Positions 39,437 through 48,769 of a DNA stretch of 64,000 nucleotides are shown one piece after another. How positions within the stretch are numbered: position 1 is the first letter of the stretch; every line of letters begins with the position of its first letter. The DNA is from Theristus sp. LFF4_11 (Eukaryota; Nematoda; Chromadorea; Monhysterida; Xyalidae). Location: the NCBI GenBank assembly GCA_030248135.1, contig JASANC010004610.1:1-64000 (forward strand), read 5' to 3'. Made by a program: the position numbers and the translations under genes. Below the pieces are notes generated by a model. That model saw nothing but the letters and a program-made list of their open reading frames with translations. It was not told the DNA's origin and ran no database searches.

Positions 39437-39975
39437 TCAAATGCTGGCAACACTCCATTCAGAAACATGGCCTTTTCGGCTGTACGAGTTGACAGACGAG
39501 ATCGGCTGTACGCAAACTTCAGACAACATTCGTTCGCTTGCCACGCTTGTTGGTAGCGGTGTCAGGTATCTGCGCGCGATTGTCGATAGTTTGGGGTATT
39601 TAGACGAGTTCAGCCGCCAAAAGTCTAACATTAGATCACTTTTGTCCGGTTCGTCAATAAAATCATCCGACTCGTCATATTCATTTCGCCGCGCAGTTCG
39701 TCTTCGAGACTGGATTCGCCTGACGGGTTGCGCGGTCGCGCAGCGTGAAACACGGTGCCTCCGTAGAGGCCAGTCGATTTCTTTTTTGGTTCGGGCTCGC
39801 GTTCACTTTCGTCATCGTCGTTGTTCGCGATCTCGGATGTATCGTCGCAGTTTGTGGGCGTCTCCGGTCGTTTCAAGATTTTCTTTGCAACGTGAAGTAG
39901 TTCACAACGAATCGCGCCTTTATTTTCGAAGACGACTGCAGTATTCTTGAATCGCGGATAAACGTACGTGGCCAT
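39437..39975 (-). pseudogene. hAT transposase C-terminal fragment, frameshifted
   Basis: The downstream frame (ending at 39437) contains LDFWRLNSSKYPKLSTIARR followed by YL and TSVASERMLS. This is the hAT C-terminal dimerisation signature (W, then YP-LS-LA, then TSV-SER-FS). The upstream frame (from 39975) contains PRFKNTAVVFENK and an acidic low-complexity stretch typical of the preceding region. The two frames meet after one frameshift near 39650. The N-terminal BED finger and catalytic residues are not recognisable, and the region upstream is split by the 40157-40950 insertion. It is dead as a gene but diagnoses the superfamily. Confidence 0.85.
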
Positions 39976-40156
39976 GATGTTGGATTCGTTGTGGAAAAGC
40001 GCACGGAAGCGTGTGTCGATGCTGGTCAGCAGCGTTTTTTTCGTCGACTTGTTCGATGCGCTGCTTCAGTGCGCAAACGGCGGGCAACACCATTGAATTG
40101 GATTCGTCGTCTCGTGGATTCGTCGTTGGGGGGGGGGGGGGGTTATCGGGTTTTAG

Positions 40157-40950
40157 GCTGGGTTTATTTTTTCAAAAAGTCGGTTCTGCAATTTGCAGAA
40201 ATTTGGCAAAAAATTTCTGCAAATGAAATTTGGTTTCTGCAAATTTCAAAAACATTACGAAAATGGTTTTTGTGCTTGCTTGATGTCATTTTTTTGTTCT
40301 GAGCATCATTTCTTAACGATGCTCAGAATTGCATTTGCCAATTGCATCGTTTTACCGCAGAATTTTTCAAAGATTCAGAAAAAAGGAACACCAAAACCAA
40401 ACCAGATTACCAAACCAACCAAATCACCAATCATTCGTTTCAAATTCAACCTAACAACAACACAATCAATATCAAATGAAAACCCTCATTGCTCAAATTC
40501 CGCAATCGAAGCGATGGCTTCGGTCGGTTCGCCTTTCTCAAAAGAGCAGTTCACTTTGTTCGGTTTGATCATGATTTTTTATCGCCTCTTTGTTTTCATC
40601 CAGATACTGCATGCTTGCCCGCAGTTGTACTCGCACCAGAGAATTGAATTTGTTCGCATTTGAATTCTGATTCTGTTCTGAACTCCGATTTTATTCACGA
40701 AGGCAAAACAAAACGCCAATCATTGCGCTACAGCAACCGCCGAAACAGCTGTTTATAACAAAAAAAAGACTTTGAAATTTCTTCTGTTGATGTGAAAGCT
40801 CAGTCAAGCGCCAAGCACAAAATGAATGTTGCAGAACCAAAGTTTGCATGCAAATCTGTTTATGCAATTTGCAGAAATCCGCTGAAAAATTTCTGCAAAC
40901 GCTCCAAAATTTCTGCAAAAAACCGATGTTTTCATGCAAAAAAAAACCTA
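40157..40950 (-). mobile_element. Level 4 MITE copy A (hAT-B) with 8-bp target duplication
   Basis: Flanked by perfect GGTTTTAG at 40149-40156 and 40951-40958, inside the level 3 element. It is the reverse complement of copy B (41495-42306) along its length. Outer ends are T-rich (GGTTT...), with many TTTCTGCAAAT and ATTTGCAGAAAT motifs inside. No transposase. Confidence 0.88.
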
Positions 40951-41494
40951 GGTTTTAGGTGATCACGGCACCCCCGCACACCCACGGTAACACACGTCGC
41001 TAAAATCGCTGGTGTTCTGGGGCTCACAAAAAAGCAACTGTTTGACAGCTAACTGAATATGACCAACGAAGATGGCTGATTTCAAAAAAAACCTGCTATT
41101 GTTCATCAACAACGTCGGCCAAAAGCTGGCAGCCACGTTTTTTAAAGTGGACGATGCTGCACATAAGTTTACCACTCAAGACAAAAGCAGTGAACCATTT
41201 ACCATTGAACAGAACACTAAACTAAAGAAACGCTCACTGATCACATGTCAAATGCACAACAACAAAACCAACAAAGCACCGAAACAAATTTGTCAAACCA
41301 TTGAACAGCTCTGAAACGGAGGAATCAACTTGTTAATTCGCGGGTCTCGGCCATTCCGGCCGGATCCGGCCGGATCCGGCAAAATTGCGCCGGAATCCGG
41401 ACCGGATCCGGATCCAATTTTAGGCGCCGGAATCCGGAATCCGGAATCCGGACCGGAACCGGCTCCATCCCTAACCATGACTGACACCCCCCAC

Positions 41495-42306
41495 TAGGTT
41501 TTTTTTTGCAGAAAAGCATCGGTTTTTTGCAGAAATTTTGGAGCGTTTGCAGAAATTTTTCAGCGGATTTCTGCAAATTGCAGAAACAGATTTGCATGCA
41601 AACTTTGGTTCTGCAACATTCATTTTGTGCTTGGCGCTTGACTGAGCTTTCACATCAACAGAAGAAATTTCAAATTTTTTTTTGTCATAAACAGCTGTTT
41701 CGGCGGTTGCTGTAGCGCAATGATTGGCGTTTTGTTTTGCCTTCGTGAATAAAATCGGAGTATTTCGAATTCGAAAAATAAAACAGAATCGGAATTCAAA
41801 TGCGAACGAATTCAATTCTCTGGTGCGAGCACAACTGCGGGCAAGCATGCAGTATCTGGGGATGAAAACAAAGAGGCGATACAAAATCATAATCAAACCG
41901 AACAAAGTGAACTGCACTTTTGAGAAAGTCGAACCGACCGAAGCCATCGCTTCGATTGCGGAATTTGAGCAATGAGGGTTTTCATTTGATATTGATTGTG
42001 TTGTTGTTAGGTTGAATTTGAAACGAATGATTGGTGATTTGGTTGGTCTGGTAATCTGGTTTGGTTTTGGTGTTCATTTATTTCTGAATCTTTGAAAAAT
42101 TCTGCGGTAAAACGGTGCAATTGGCAAATGCAATTCTGAGCATCGTCAAGAAATGTGCTCAGAACAAAAAAAATGACATCAAGCAAGCACAAAAACTATT
42201 TTCGTCATGTTTTTGAAATTTGCAGAAACCAAATTTCATTTGCAGAAATTTTTTTTCTAAATTTCTGCAAATTGCAGAACCGACTTTTTGAAAAAATAAA
42301 CCCAGA
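41495..42306 (+). mobile_element. MITE copy B (hAT-B) with 8-bp target duplication
   Basis: Flanked by perfect CCCCCCAC at 41487-41494 and 42307-42314; the target lies in the C-rich level 2 element. Starts TAGGTTTTTTTTTGCAG and ends AATAAACCCAGA. Nearly identical to copy A in opposite orientation, so the two copies bracket the right part of level 3 and could pair as an 800-bp hairpin. Confidence 0.88.
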
Positions 42307-43108
42307 CCCCCCACTGAAAAATTTTCGGCACCCCCCCCCCCACGTGACGACACCCCCCCCCTCGAAAATTTGCTTTCGCCTTCGGTACTGTCTGAAAACC
42401 TCAAATTTGGCACAATTTTTCGAAAGTTCAACAAAAATTTTCTTTGATATTACGTCGTAAAACCGTCAGCAGTCGATTTTGGACCGTTTTACGCTTTTAC
42501 CGACTGATTTTAGGCTTCGACAACATCTGCGATGATTAGGGATTAGGGTTGTTAAAAAAACAAAAATCGTCATTTTTGTTTTTTTTTAAATAAAAAAAAT
42601 TCAAAAATCAAAGACAATCAAAGATGTGCTGAATCTCAATCAATCAGGGAGTTTTTTTATATATATATATATTTTTTTAAATTATACGCGAATTAATTAT
42701 TCGCCTCGCAGAGCGTCCGAGCTGCTCCGTTTGCAAGCGCTACGTTGTCTGGTTGCTGCTTCGTGTCGTGTCGTGTCGTGTCGTCGCGACATCATCAGAA
42801 GAATTGATCGAATTTTAAGGCGGTATGTTTGTCTTCGCTTCACTTTAGCATTAGATGGGGACAATTAGTGACGTTTTGGAGGTCAAAACACAAGAAGAGG
42901 CATGGTGACGGTTTGGAAAAGGGGTAATTGAGGTCACCAAAACAAAATCTGCAAAGTTCCGTCATACGGGAGTCATTCGGGAGGCGCTTGCATATCATTT
43001 GTGGTTCTTCGAACTCCCTGATTGATTTAGCACAACTTTGATTTTTAAAATTTGAAAAAAATTAAAAAAAAACAAAAATGACGATTTTTGTTTTTTTTAA
43101 CAACCCTA

Positions 43109-43812
43109 TTCCCCTGGCGCTTCTTTTTTAAAACGCACGCTCACGTGGCATCGGCATGCTCATGCTCATGATCCACTACCGCGCGTGCACACGCTCCGGC
43201 CCCAACAAAAACTTGTTCAAAACGCAATTGTTCTGACAGCCACCTTCTTGAAAAGGCTTGGCTTAGGTTAGGATTAGGTTAGGAATAGGTTTGGCTTAGG
43301 ATTAGGCTTTAGGATTAAGATTTGAATCAAGTCCGTTTTAGCAATGTCCGACAACGCGCGTGTTTTACCTGAAGCGGATTTTAGAAAAGAAGGGCAGCCC
43401 CCTATTCCTAATCCTAAATCTAATCCTAATCTTAAGCCAAGCCTTTTTGATAGGGTGAAAATGAATCAATTCAGTTTTTGCATTAAAAAAACCCAACAAC
43501 GTTGCATTGTAATGGGGGGGGTCGCTGATTCATTTCCCTTCCTTTCAAAAGTTCTGATGTGTTTTAATTAACTTGAATATTTATTACAGTGATTGAGTTG
43601 ATTTATCCATTTAATGAATGGCGTGGTTTGGTTGCACATTTATTCACATTTGATTCTTAAATTTCAGCAGACATTTTAACCACCCAGCCAGAACAGTACC
43701 CAGCCCAGAAGGTAAGTTTTTCGCATCATTTTGTTTGTAACGACGCGACGCTGCGCTCGACGTCGTAGGCACGGCACGGGTCAACCAACAGCCAACTGCC
43801 AAGGCACAGAGG
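43109..43812. other. Upstream region of the zinc-finger gene
   Basis: Contains the TTAGG-like hairpin (43250-43450) and a possible 5' UTR exon at 43668-43711 (acceptor ATTTCAG, donor GTAAGT) just before the start exon. The first ATG of the called protein is at 43813. No other gene was seen. Confidence 0.45.
43250..43450. repeat. Degenerate TTAGG-like hairpin
   Basis: The left arm carries GGCTTGGCTTAGGTTAGGAT and further TTAGG/TTAGGC variants. The right arm, about 90 bp on, is its reverse complement (CCTAATCCTAAATCTAATCC, then AAGCCAAGCC). The motifs resemble arthropod- or nematode-type telomere units, but the array is short and irregular. Confidence 0.55.
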
Positions 43813-46800
43813 ATGAGTGAGTTACCGTCAGTTGTTGCGTCGACAAGCGCCAGCAGCGGCACAAGGGCACCCTCCGTTGACGTCTGGCAGGAAACTGTGC
43901 CGGTTCAGCACGGTGCAAGGTTGGTATTGACTTGGCGCTTGGCTTTCCATCTCCTCCCTCCTCAGGGCTTTGGCACTCAGTAAAGTTTGGCAAATTCCGT
44001 TGTACTTTTTGTTTTTAACATGCCGTTTTGTTGCTTATGAGTGAGTGACTCTCATTTTCTGTACTTTTTGTGTTGAAAAACTATTGCAAAAGCCAATGGC
44101 TAAATACGAAACATAAAACGATTTTTAACGATTAACGATTAAATTTATTTGACACCTTTAGGTCAACTCATAACAATTACATAAATTCCATTGTGCAGAA
44201 GAAACAAACAATTGTCACGAAGTTGAAGAAACACACGATTGATAAAATTGGTGAAAGCATCAATGAAAGCAAATGTAATCTGTATGAATGGATAGGCAGA
44301 TGACCACCCAATTGAAGTTTTTACTCAAAACCAAAACTCAGACAAAATGAACCGTCGACACCGACAGTCAAACAAAAAGAATGAACAAACAGAGAGCAGA
44401 ATATAACTTGTGTTTTTTTTCAAAGCGCGGACAATCACAACAAAACAAAAAAATTGCTCTTCAGACAGCTGAACATCTTGGTGCGATTCCAGACGATCTG
44501 TGACGGATGGCCACAGAAAAAGGTTGATTTTTTGTTTAGTTCAATTGCAGTTAAGTTTAAGTGAAAGGAGAGAATTGTTCACAAAACAATCTTTCACAGG
44601 AGTACCAGATCGCGTTGTCGTGTGCGGACGACCCGTTGTTCCTGTACAAATCGTGCGTCTCGGCTGATTCGTACGAGCGGTTGGTGCGCTACGAGCGGCT
44701 CGCAACGGCCTTCCAACAGTTTCCTTCGTTTGTGCATGGCCTGATTGCGGCGGTGGCTGGGGCGCTCAGTTCGCACAACAATGAAGAACGGTTAGAGAGA
44801 GAGACTCGTGTTTGTTGTTGATTTTGTGATGATTTACGTCAATTTGACATCTTTGAAAAATCAGATTTGCGATTTTCAGTTACTCCGTGAACATCCTGTC
44901 TCTCGGCAACGTCATCTCGCGTGACTACCCGGAGGAGATTGAGTTTTTGATCACGGGTCGCCAGCGAGGCTGCGTGGTCCAGAGCAAACGGCTGAGCCTT
45001 CGATTTGCGCTCGCTTCTGATGCGGATTTTAAAGAACACCTCTACCACGTTTATCGGCGGGTGCAAGTTCGTTCAATCGTCGCTTCTTTTGTTTTTCCTG
45101 CTTCTTTTGTTGTTTTTCATGCTGGTTTTCTTGATGTCGTTTCTTTATTTGTTTTGTCGCTTTTTGCTTTTTTTCAGAACGAAAATGCAAAACTGCATAC
45201 GACGATCACATGCATGAGCTCTGAGATGCGAAGCGTCAAAGATCGATTACACAACGTATGCTGCTGTTTTTGGGGGGGTTGCGGTCTTATTCCAATATTC
45301 AACGATTCAAATGTTGCAGATACAACAAACGTGCGACTGGTATTGCAGTCAACTGACTCAGTTGCAGGCACTGTTGGATGCGTCACAGAACATTCAAGTG
45401 TGGTTTGGTTGAGTTTCATGGTGCGGCCAATCATGAAATCGCAGACAAACCTCAATGAGAATGTTGTCCTTTTCAGAAGCACTACGAGACCATTTTGTCG
45501 CATGGTCGACAGCAGCCGCAGCAACAGCAGCTGCCAATGGTCGCCTGGCACAGCACCACACCCGAGCACAGAAAGAGCGCAAACACACTGGCACAAACCG
45601 AGTCACCCATGCGCTCAAGCCATGGCGATGCAGACACCAGCGATGCAGTCAGCATGCCATCAGCAATGCCCAATATCCAGTCGAACCCCTTTTCTGTTGC
45701 TCAGTCACTAAACCAGCGCATGCCCAGCACACCGACAGTAATGGATATAAAACCACCGGCAATGTTGCGTCAGAATGTTTGTTGGATCTTTGGTTTTCGG
45801 GGGCGATTTTTTCGTCAGAGGGGGCACATCACTGATTGTTGATAAGGCCTGCTTTCTTCTCTGATGCTGGCCCGACCGAATTCAGTGATAGAGAACCATG
45901 ATATAGCATTTAGTTAATTTTTCCGGTTAAAGGTAATTTAGGGCAGCCCGAAGTTTTGTGAAAATTGAGCGATTTGCTTGCAGACTGGGAACGACTCGCC
46001 AGTGAGCACGCGCTTGCTGCGCTCGTCGCCGTCGGTGCAGCGGCCGTGGTCGCCAACGCACTTTGACAGTGTCGCGCTGAGTGCGCTCGATGACGCGCTG
46101 CCAGTGGGCGTGTTCACCGGCAACAAGCAGCGTGCAGCATCGCCGGACGTGGCGAGCGCAGACAACGCCAGCAACAAGCGCACTGTGCACGAGCACAGCA
46201 GACCGCTGTACACCGTGATGCGCTCGCTGCGCGCACAGCAGCACCAGCGCAAGCGGTGGCACGCACGCAGACCAAACGCCACCTGCAGAGCGAGCACTCA
46301 GCCGAGCACTGCTCAGGTGTGCCCGTGTGCTGATGGGCTGCTGCTTGGCCAATCAGCGAACAAATGCTGTGCATGCTAAACAGCGCCAAACTCATCGACG
46401 TTTCACACCGTCGGTTTCTAAAACCAGTAGTGTGTGTGTGTGGTTGGTTGTAATGCTGTAGAATCTGAAAAAGGTAACGTTGGTTGCTCCAACCGCAAGC
46501 AACTTGGAATTTATTCACGCTTGTGAAGCATTGCCGCTGGAGATACAAATTGAAATTTTGAAGTAAAATGCATCGCTTTTGCAGCCGACAGTGAGCGTGC
46601 CGTCGTCGCCGGAGAAACAAGCGAGCAGCAACAGCAGCAGCTGCAGTGGCCAGCTGCCAGTGACGATCACGCTGTCGCCACCACCCGCTGAGCACGACCA
46701 GTCGCACACGCCAGTCACCATGGAGCACTCAGCGGACAGCAGCACCGTCGGCCAACCGTGCACCAGTGCCATTGCAGTGCTGCAAGACAACCAGGCGCAC

Positions 46801-48486
46801 TGCGGCCAACTGCACGTCGCGCCTGTCGGTTGGTTTCGAGGACACTTAACGGCGTCGTGCTAGTGTGATGATGGTGAAAGTGTTGAATGTGGGGCAGCGA
46901 ACATCTTGAACGCACCAGCTGACATGCGATTCTCGTTTGCTTTTCGCTTGTCGTTGGTTCTAAATGGACCAAATTCACCACGTAGTGATTGTTGAATGGG
47001 TGTGTTTCACTGTGTGGCGTTTGTCTCGCAGACACCGACCAATCGAACGCAGACCTGCTGGCGTCGTATCTCAGTGAGGGCGTGCTGGAGCACAAGGCGG
47101 ACGCCGGTGTGCCCGGTGTGCACGTCCGCTTCGACTGCTCGTTGTGTCCGGAGAGATTCCTGAGCACTGACGCTGTCCAGCAGCACATGCTCTTGCGACA
47201 TTGTCGCGGTTGGTAACACTGTTTTTCAATTCAATACGCTTGCACAACAATGAAGTGTGCACCCGACCCGAGTCCTCTGCGCGATGGTTCTGTTCGGGAA
47301 GATCACGTCATCCGCTGGTAATCAACTATAACGTAAAATGGATGGTAAAAAAACGGTTTGAAATTTTCTGGAAAAAACGGCAATAAAACTTTTTTTCTGG
47401 AAAAACCGGTTTCATCCGCTGGCACCCGTATAACATAACATGGAACGTTTCCAGAGGGCTGGTGTGAGGTATGCCGCGGTGGCCTCGAACAAACGGAAGC
47501 GTGGGATTGCGTGAAGCTGCAGGCGCACATGTTGAAGCACTGCGAACGTTGCTTCACGTGTGCCTACTGCGACAGACACTCGTTCCAGCTGTACACCATG
47601 CGGCTGCACGTGCGCACGCACACCGGAGGTCAGCCATCTTGCTCAACTCTCATTCAATGAAGTCCATGAGTTGTCGCGCTTATTTAATCGATTAACAGCA
47701 ACCTGGGGTTTTTTCTGATTATGCCATTTGGCATCCGAGCTGGCAAATCTGGATGCCATTTGACAATTTTGGATGCCAACACAAATTTTACAAAAAAACG
47801 GCAAAAAACAGTATTGATTGTTGTTGTTGTTTATTTTACTTTTTATGCAAAAACTGGATATTTTTGACTTCACATGTAACCCTTTATTATAGTACAACAA
47901 AGAGAAAGAGAAAAAATTGAATTGTGAATATTATGAACACGTCAAACTAATTTTTCGAACGCAGCATCGTTTGTTAAAAAAATAATAAAATCTATGTTTT
48001 ACCGAGAAAAAATCAAAATTTCTGGATGCCACATGGCATCCGTCTGCCAATTTTCGGATGCCATCAGCAATTTTTGGATGTCAATGGCATCGCATTTGGA
48101 TGCCAAAAAAGCCGGACAGCCACTGATTATGGCCAGAACTGTGTGCTCGTGTGTGCCTTATTGCTGTGCACTTGTGCAGAGCGTCCGTTCGTGTGCCGCA
48201 TCTGCGGGCATCGTTTCTGCGACTCGAGTGGCTACAAACGGCACGTGCGCACGCACACCGGCGAGCGGCCGTACCAATGTCGTCTGTGCGGGCGGCACAT
48301 CGCGCGCAAGGACAACGTCAAGGTGAACTCTGGCACCGGTCGCGGGCGCCGTCGTTTAGCAAGTTTTTTTTGGACGAACAACAACAAGCAACACACTTTG
48401 CCAATCAGGTACACTTGCAACGTCATTACAAGAACAGTGAGATCCCAGAAGAAGTGCTCAGGCAGAGTCTGCAACCGAGGCGCTGA
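43813..48486 (+). CDS. C2H2 zinc-finger protein with unrecognised N-terminal domain, thirteen exons
   Basis: Exons 43813-43919, 44465-44522, 44600-44790, 44880-45066, 45178-45255, 45320-45397, 45477-45776, 45984-46316, 46585-46828, 47032-47208, 47455-47628, 48180-48322 and 48409-48486 give 715 residues, with phases agreeing at all twelve junctions. Residues about 36-180 form a conserved-looking alpha-helical region (with ERLVRYERLATAFQQFPSFV) that I do not recognise. A coiled coil follows (about 182-235), then Ser/Gln-rich disorder. Five C2H2 units start at about residue 561: CSLC, CEVC, CAYC, then two canonical linked fingers FVCRICGHRF and YQCRLCGRHI joined by HTGERPY. The canonical TGEKP-type linkers point to DNA binding and a role as transcription factor. 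A polyadenylation signal is at 48606. Orthology is unknown. Confidence 0.85.
47700..48125. repeat. Intronic repeat with inverted TTTGGATGCCA motifs
   Basis: Inside intron 11 of the zinc-finger gene. GGATGCCATTTGACAATTTT at the left is mirrored by several GGCATCC/GGATGCCA copies at the right, and the right border reads GCCGGACAGCCACTG, a hAT-like CAGTGGC end in reverse complement. A matching left end and a target duplication could not be fixed. Confidence 0.4.
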
Positions 48487-48769
48487 AACGGTGACGTGTT
48501 TCGAATGAAGGAGCTTTAGCATTTTTTTATGATTTCGTTAGCTGTGCCATTTCATAGTCAACTGATTTGCGTTCAACACCTTACCACTCCCGTTTTTTAC
48601 TGGTAAATAAAATTATACGACCCATTGATTAGAAATCCTTTCACCGAAACCAAGTAGAAGTGCACGGACTGACAGAAAAAGAATATCACATACATTACAA
48701 ATTGGACACACATTTTGGGATACTGACATTGGCATAAAACCGAAATCTAATTTATTTATTATGCGGCAA

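Larger units (their letters stand above)
39169..41473. mobile_element. Level 3 hAT element with transposase remnant and 8-bp target duplication
   Basis: Termini TAGGGATGGATCCGG and (reverse complement of the right end) TAGGGATGGAGCCGG; flanked by perfect ACCATGAC at 39161-39168 and 41474-41481. Subterminal regions are dense in GGATCCGG/CCGGAATCCGG motifs, possibly transposase-binding repeats. About 1.5 kb is its own; 794 bp is a further insertion (40157-40950). It encodes the broken transposase at 39437-39975. Confidence 0.92.
38690..42390. mobile_element. Level 2 G/C-rich hAT-type element with 8-bp target duplication
   Basis: Inserted in the level 1 element. Termini CAGTATCGAAGACGA and (reverse complement of the right end) CAGTACCGAAGGCGA; flanked by perfect TCTGAAAA at 38682-38689 and 42391-42398. 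Its own sequence is about 568 bp of C/G homopolymers and the AT-rich arm shared with 1044-1200. It carries two further insertions (39169-41473 and 41495-42306). It has no coding sequence of its own. Confidence 0.9.
38591..43108 (-). mobile_element. Level 1 hAT-A element, host of the nested block
   Basis: Left terminus TAGGGTTGTC at 38591, right terminus AACAACCCTA at 43108, both matching the hAT-A family defined at 57381-58086. hAT-A sequence runs 38591-38689, is interrupted by the level 2 element, resumes at 42391 and continues to 43108. An internal rearrangement near 42536-42690 introduces a second TAGGGTTGTT terminus at 42544. Without the level 2 insertion and its duplication the element is about 809 bp. 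Flanks are TTCCTAAT and TTCCCCTG, sharing only four bases, so the target duplication is decayed or the ends are not a pair. Confidence 0.7.

Noticed and set aside
42544..43108. Independent complete hAT-A element
   Set aside because: Its flanking 8-mers do not match and the sequence contains the same terminus twice in opposite orientation; better explained as a rearranged part of the level 1 element.
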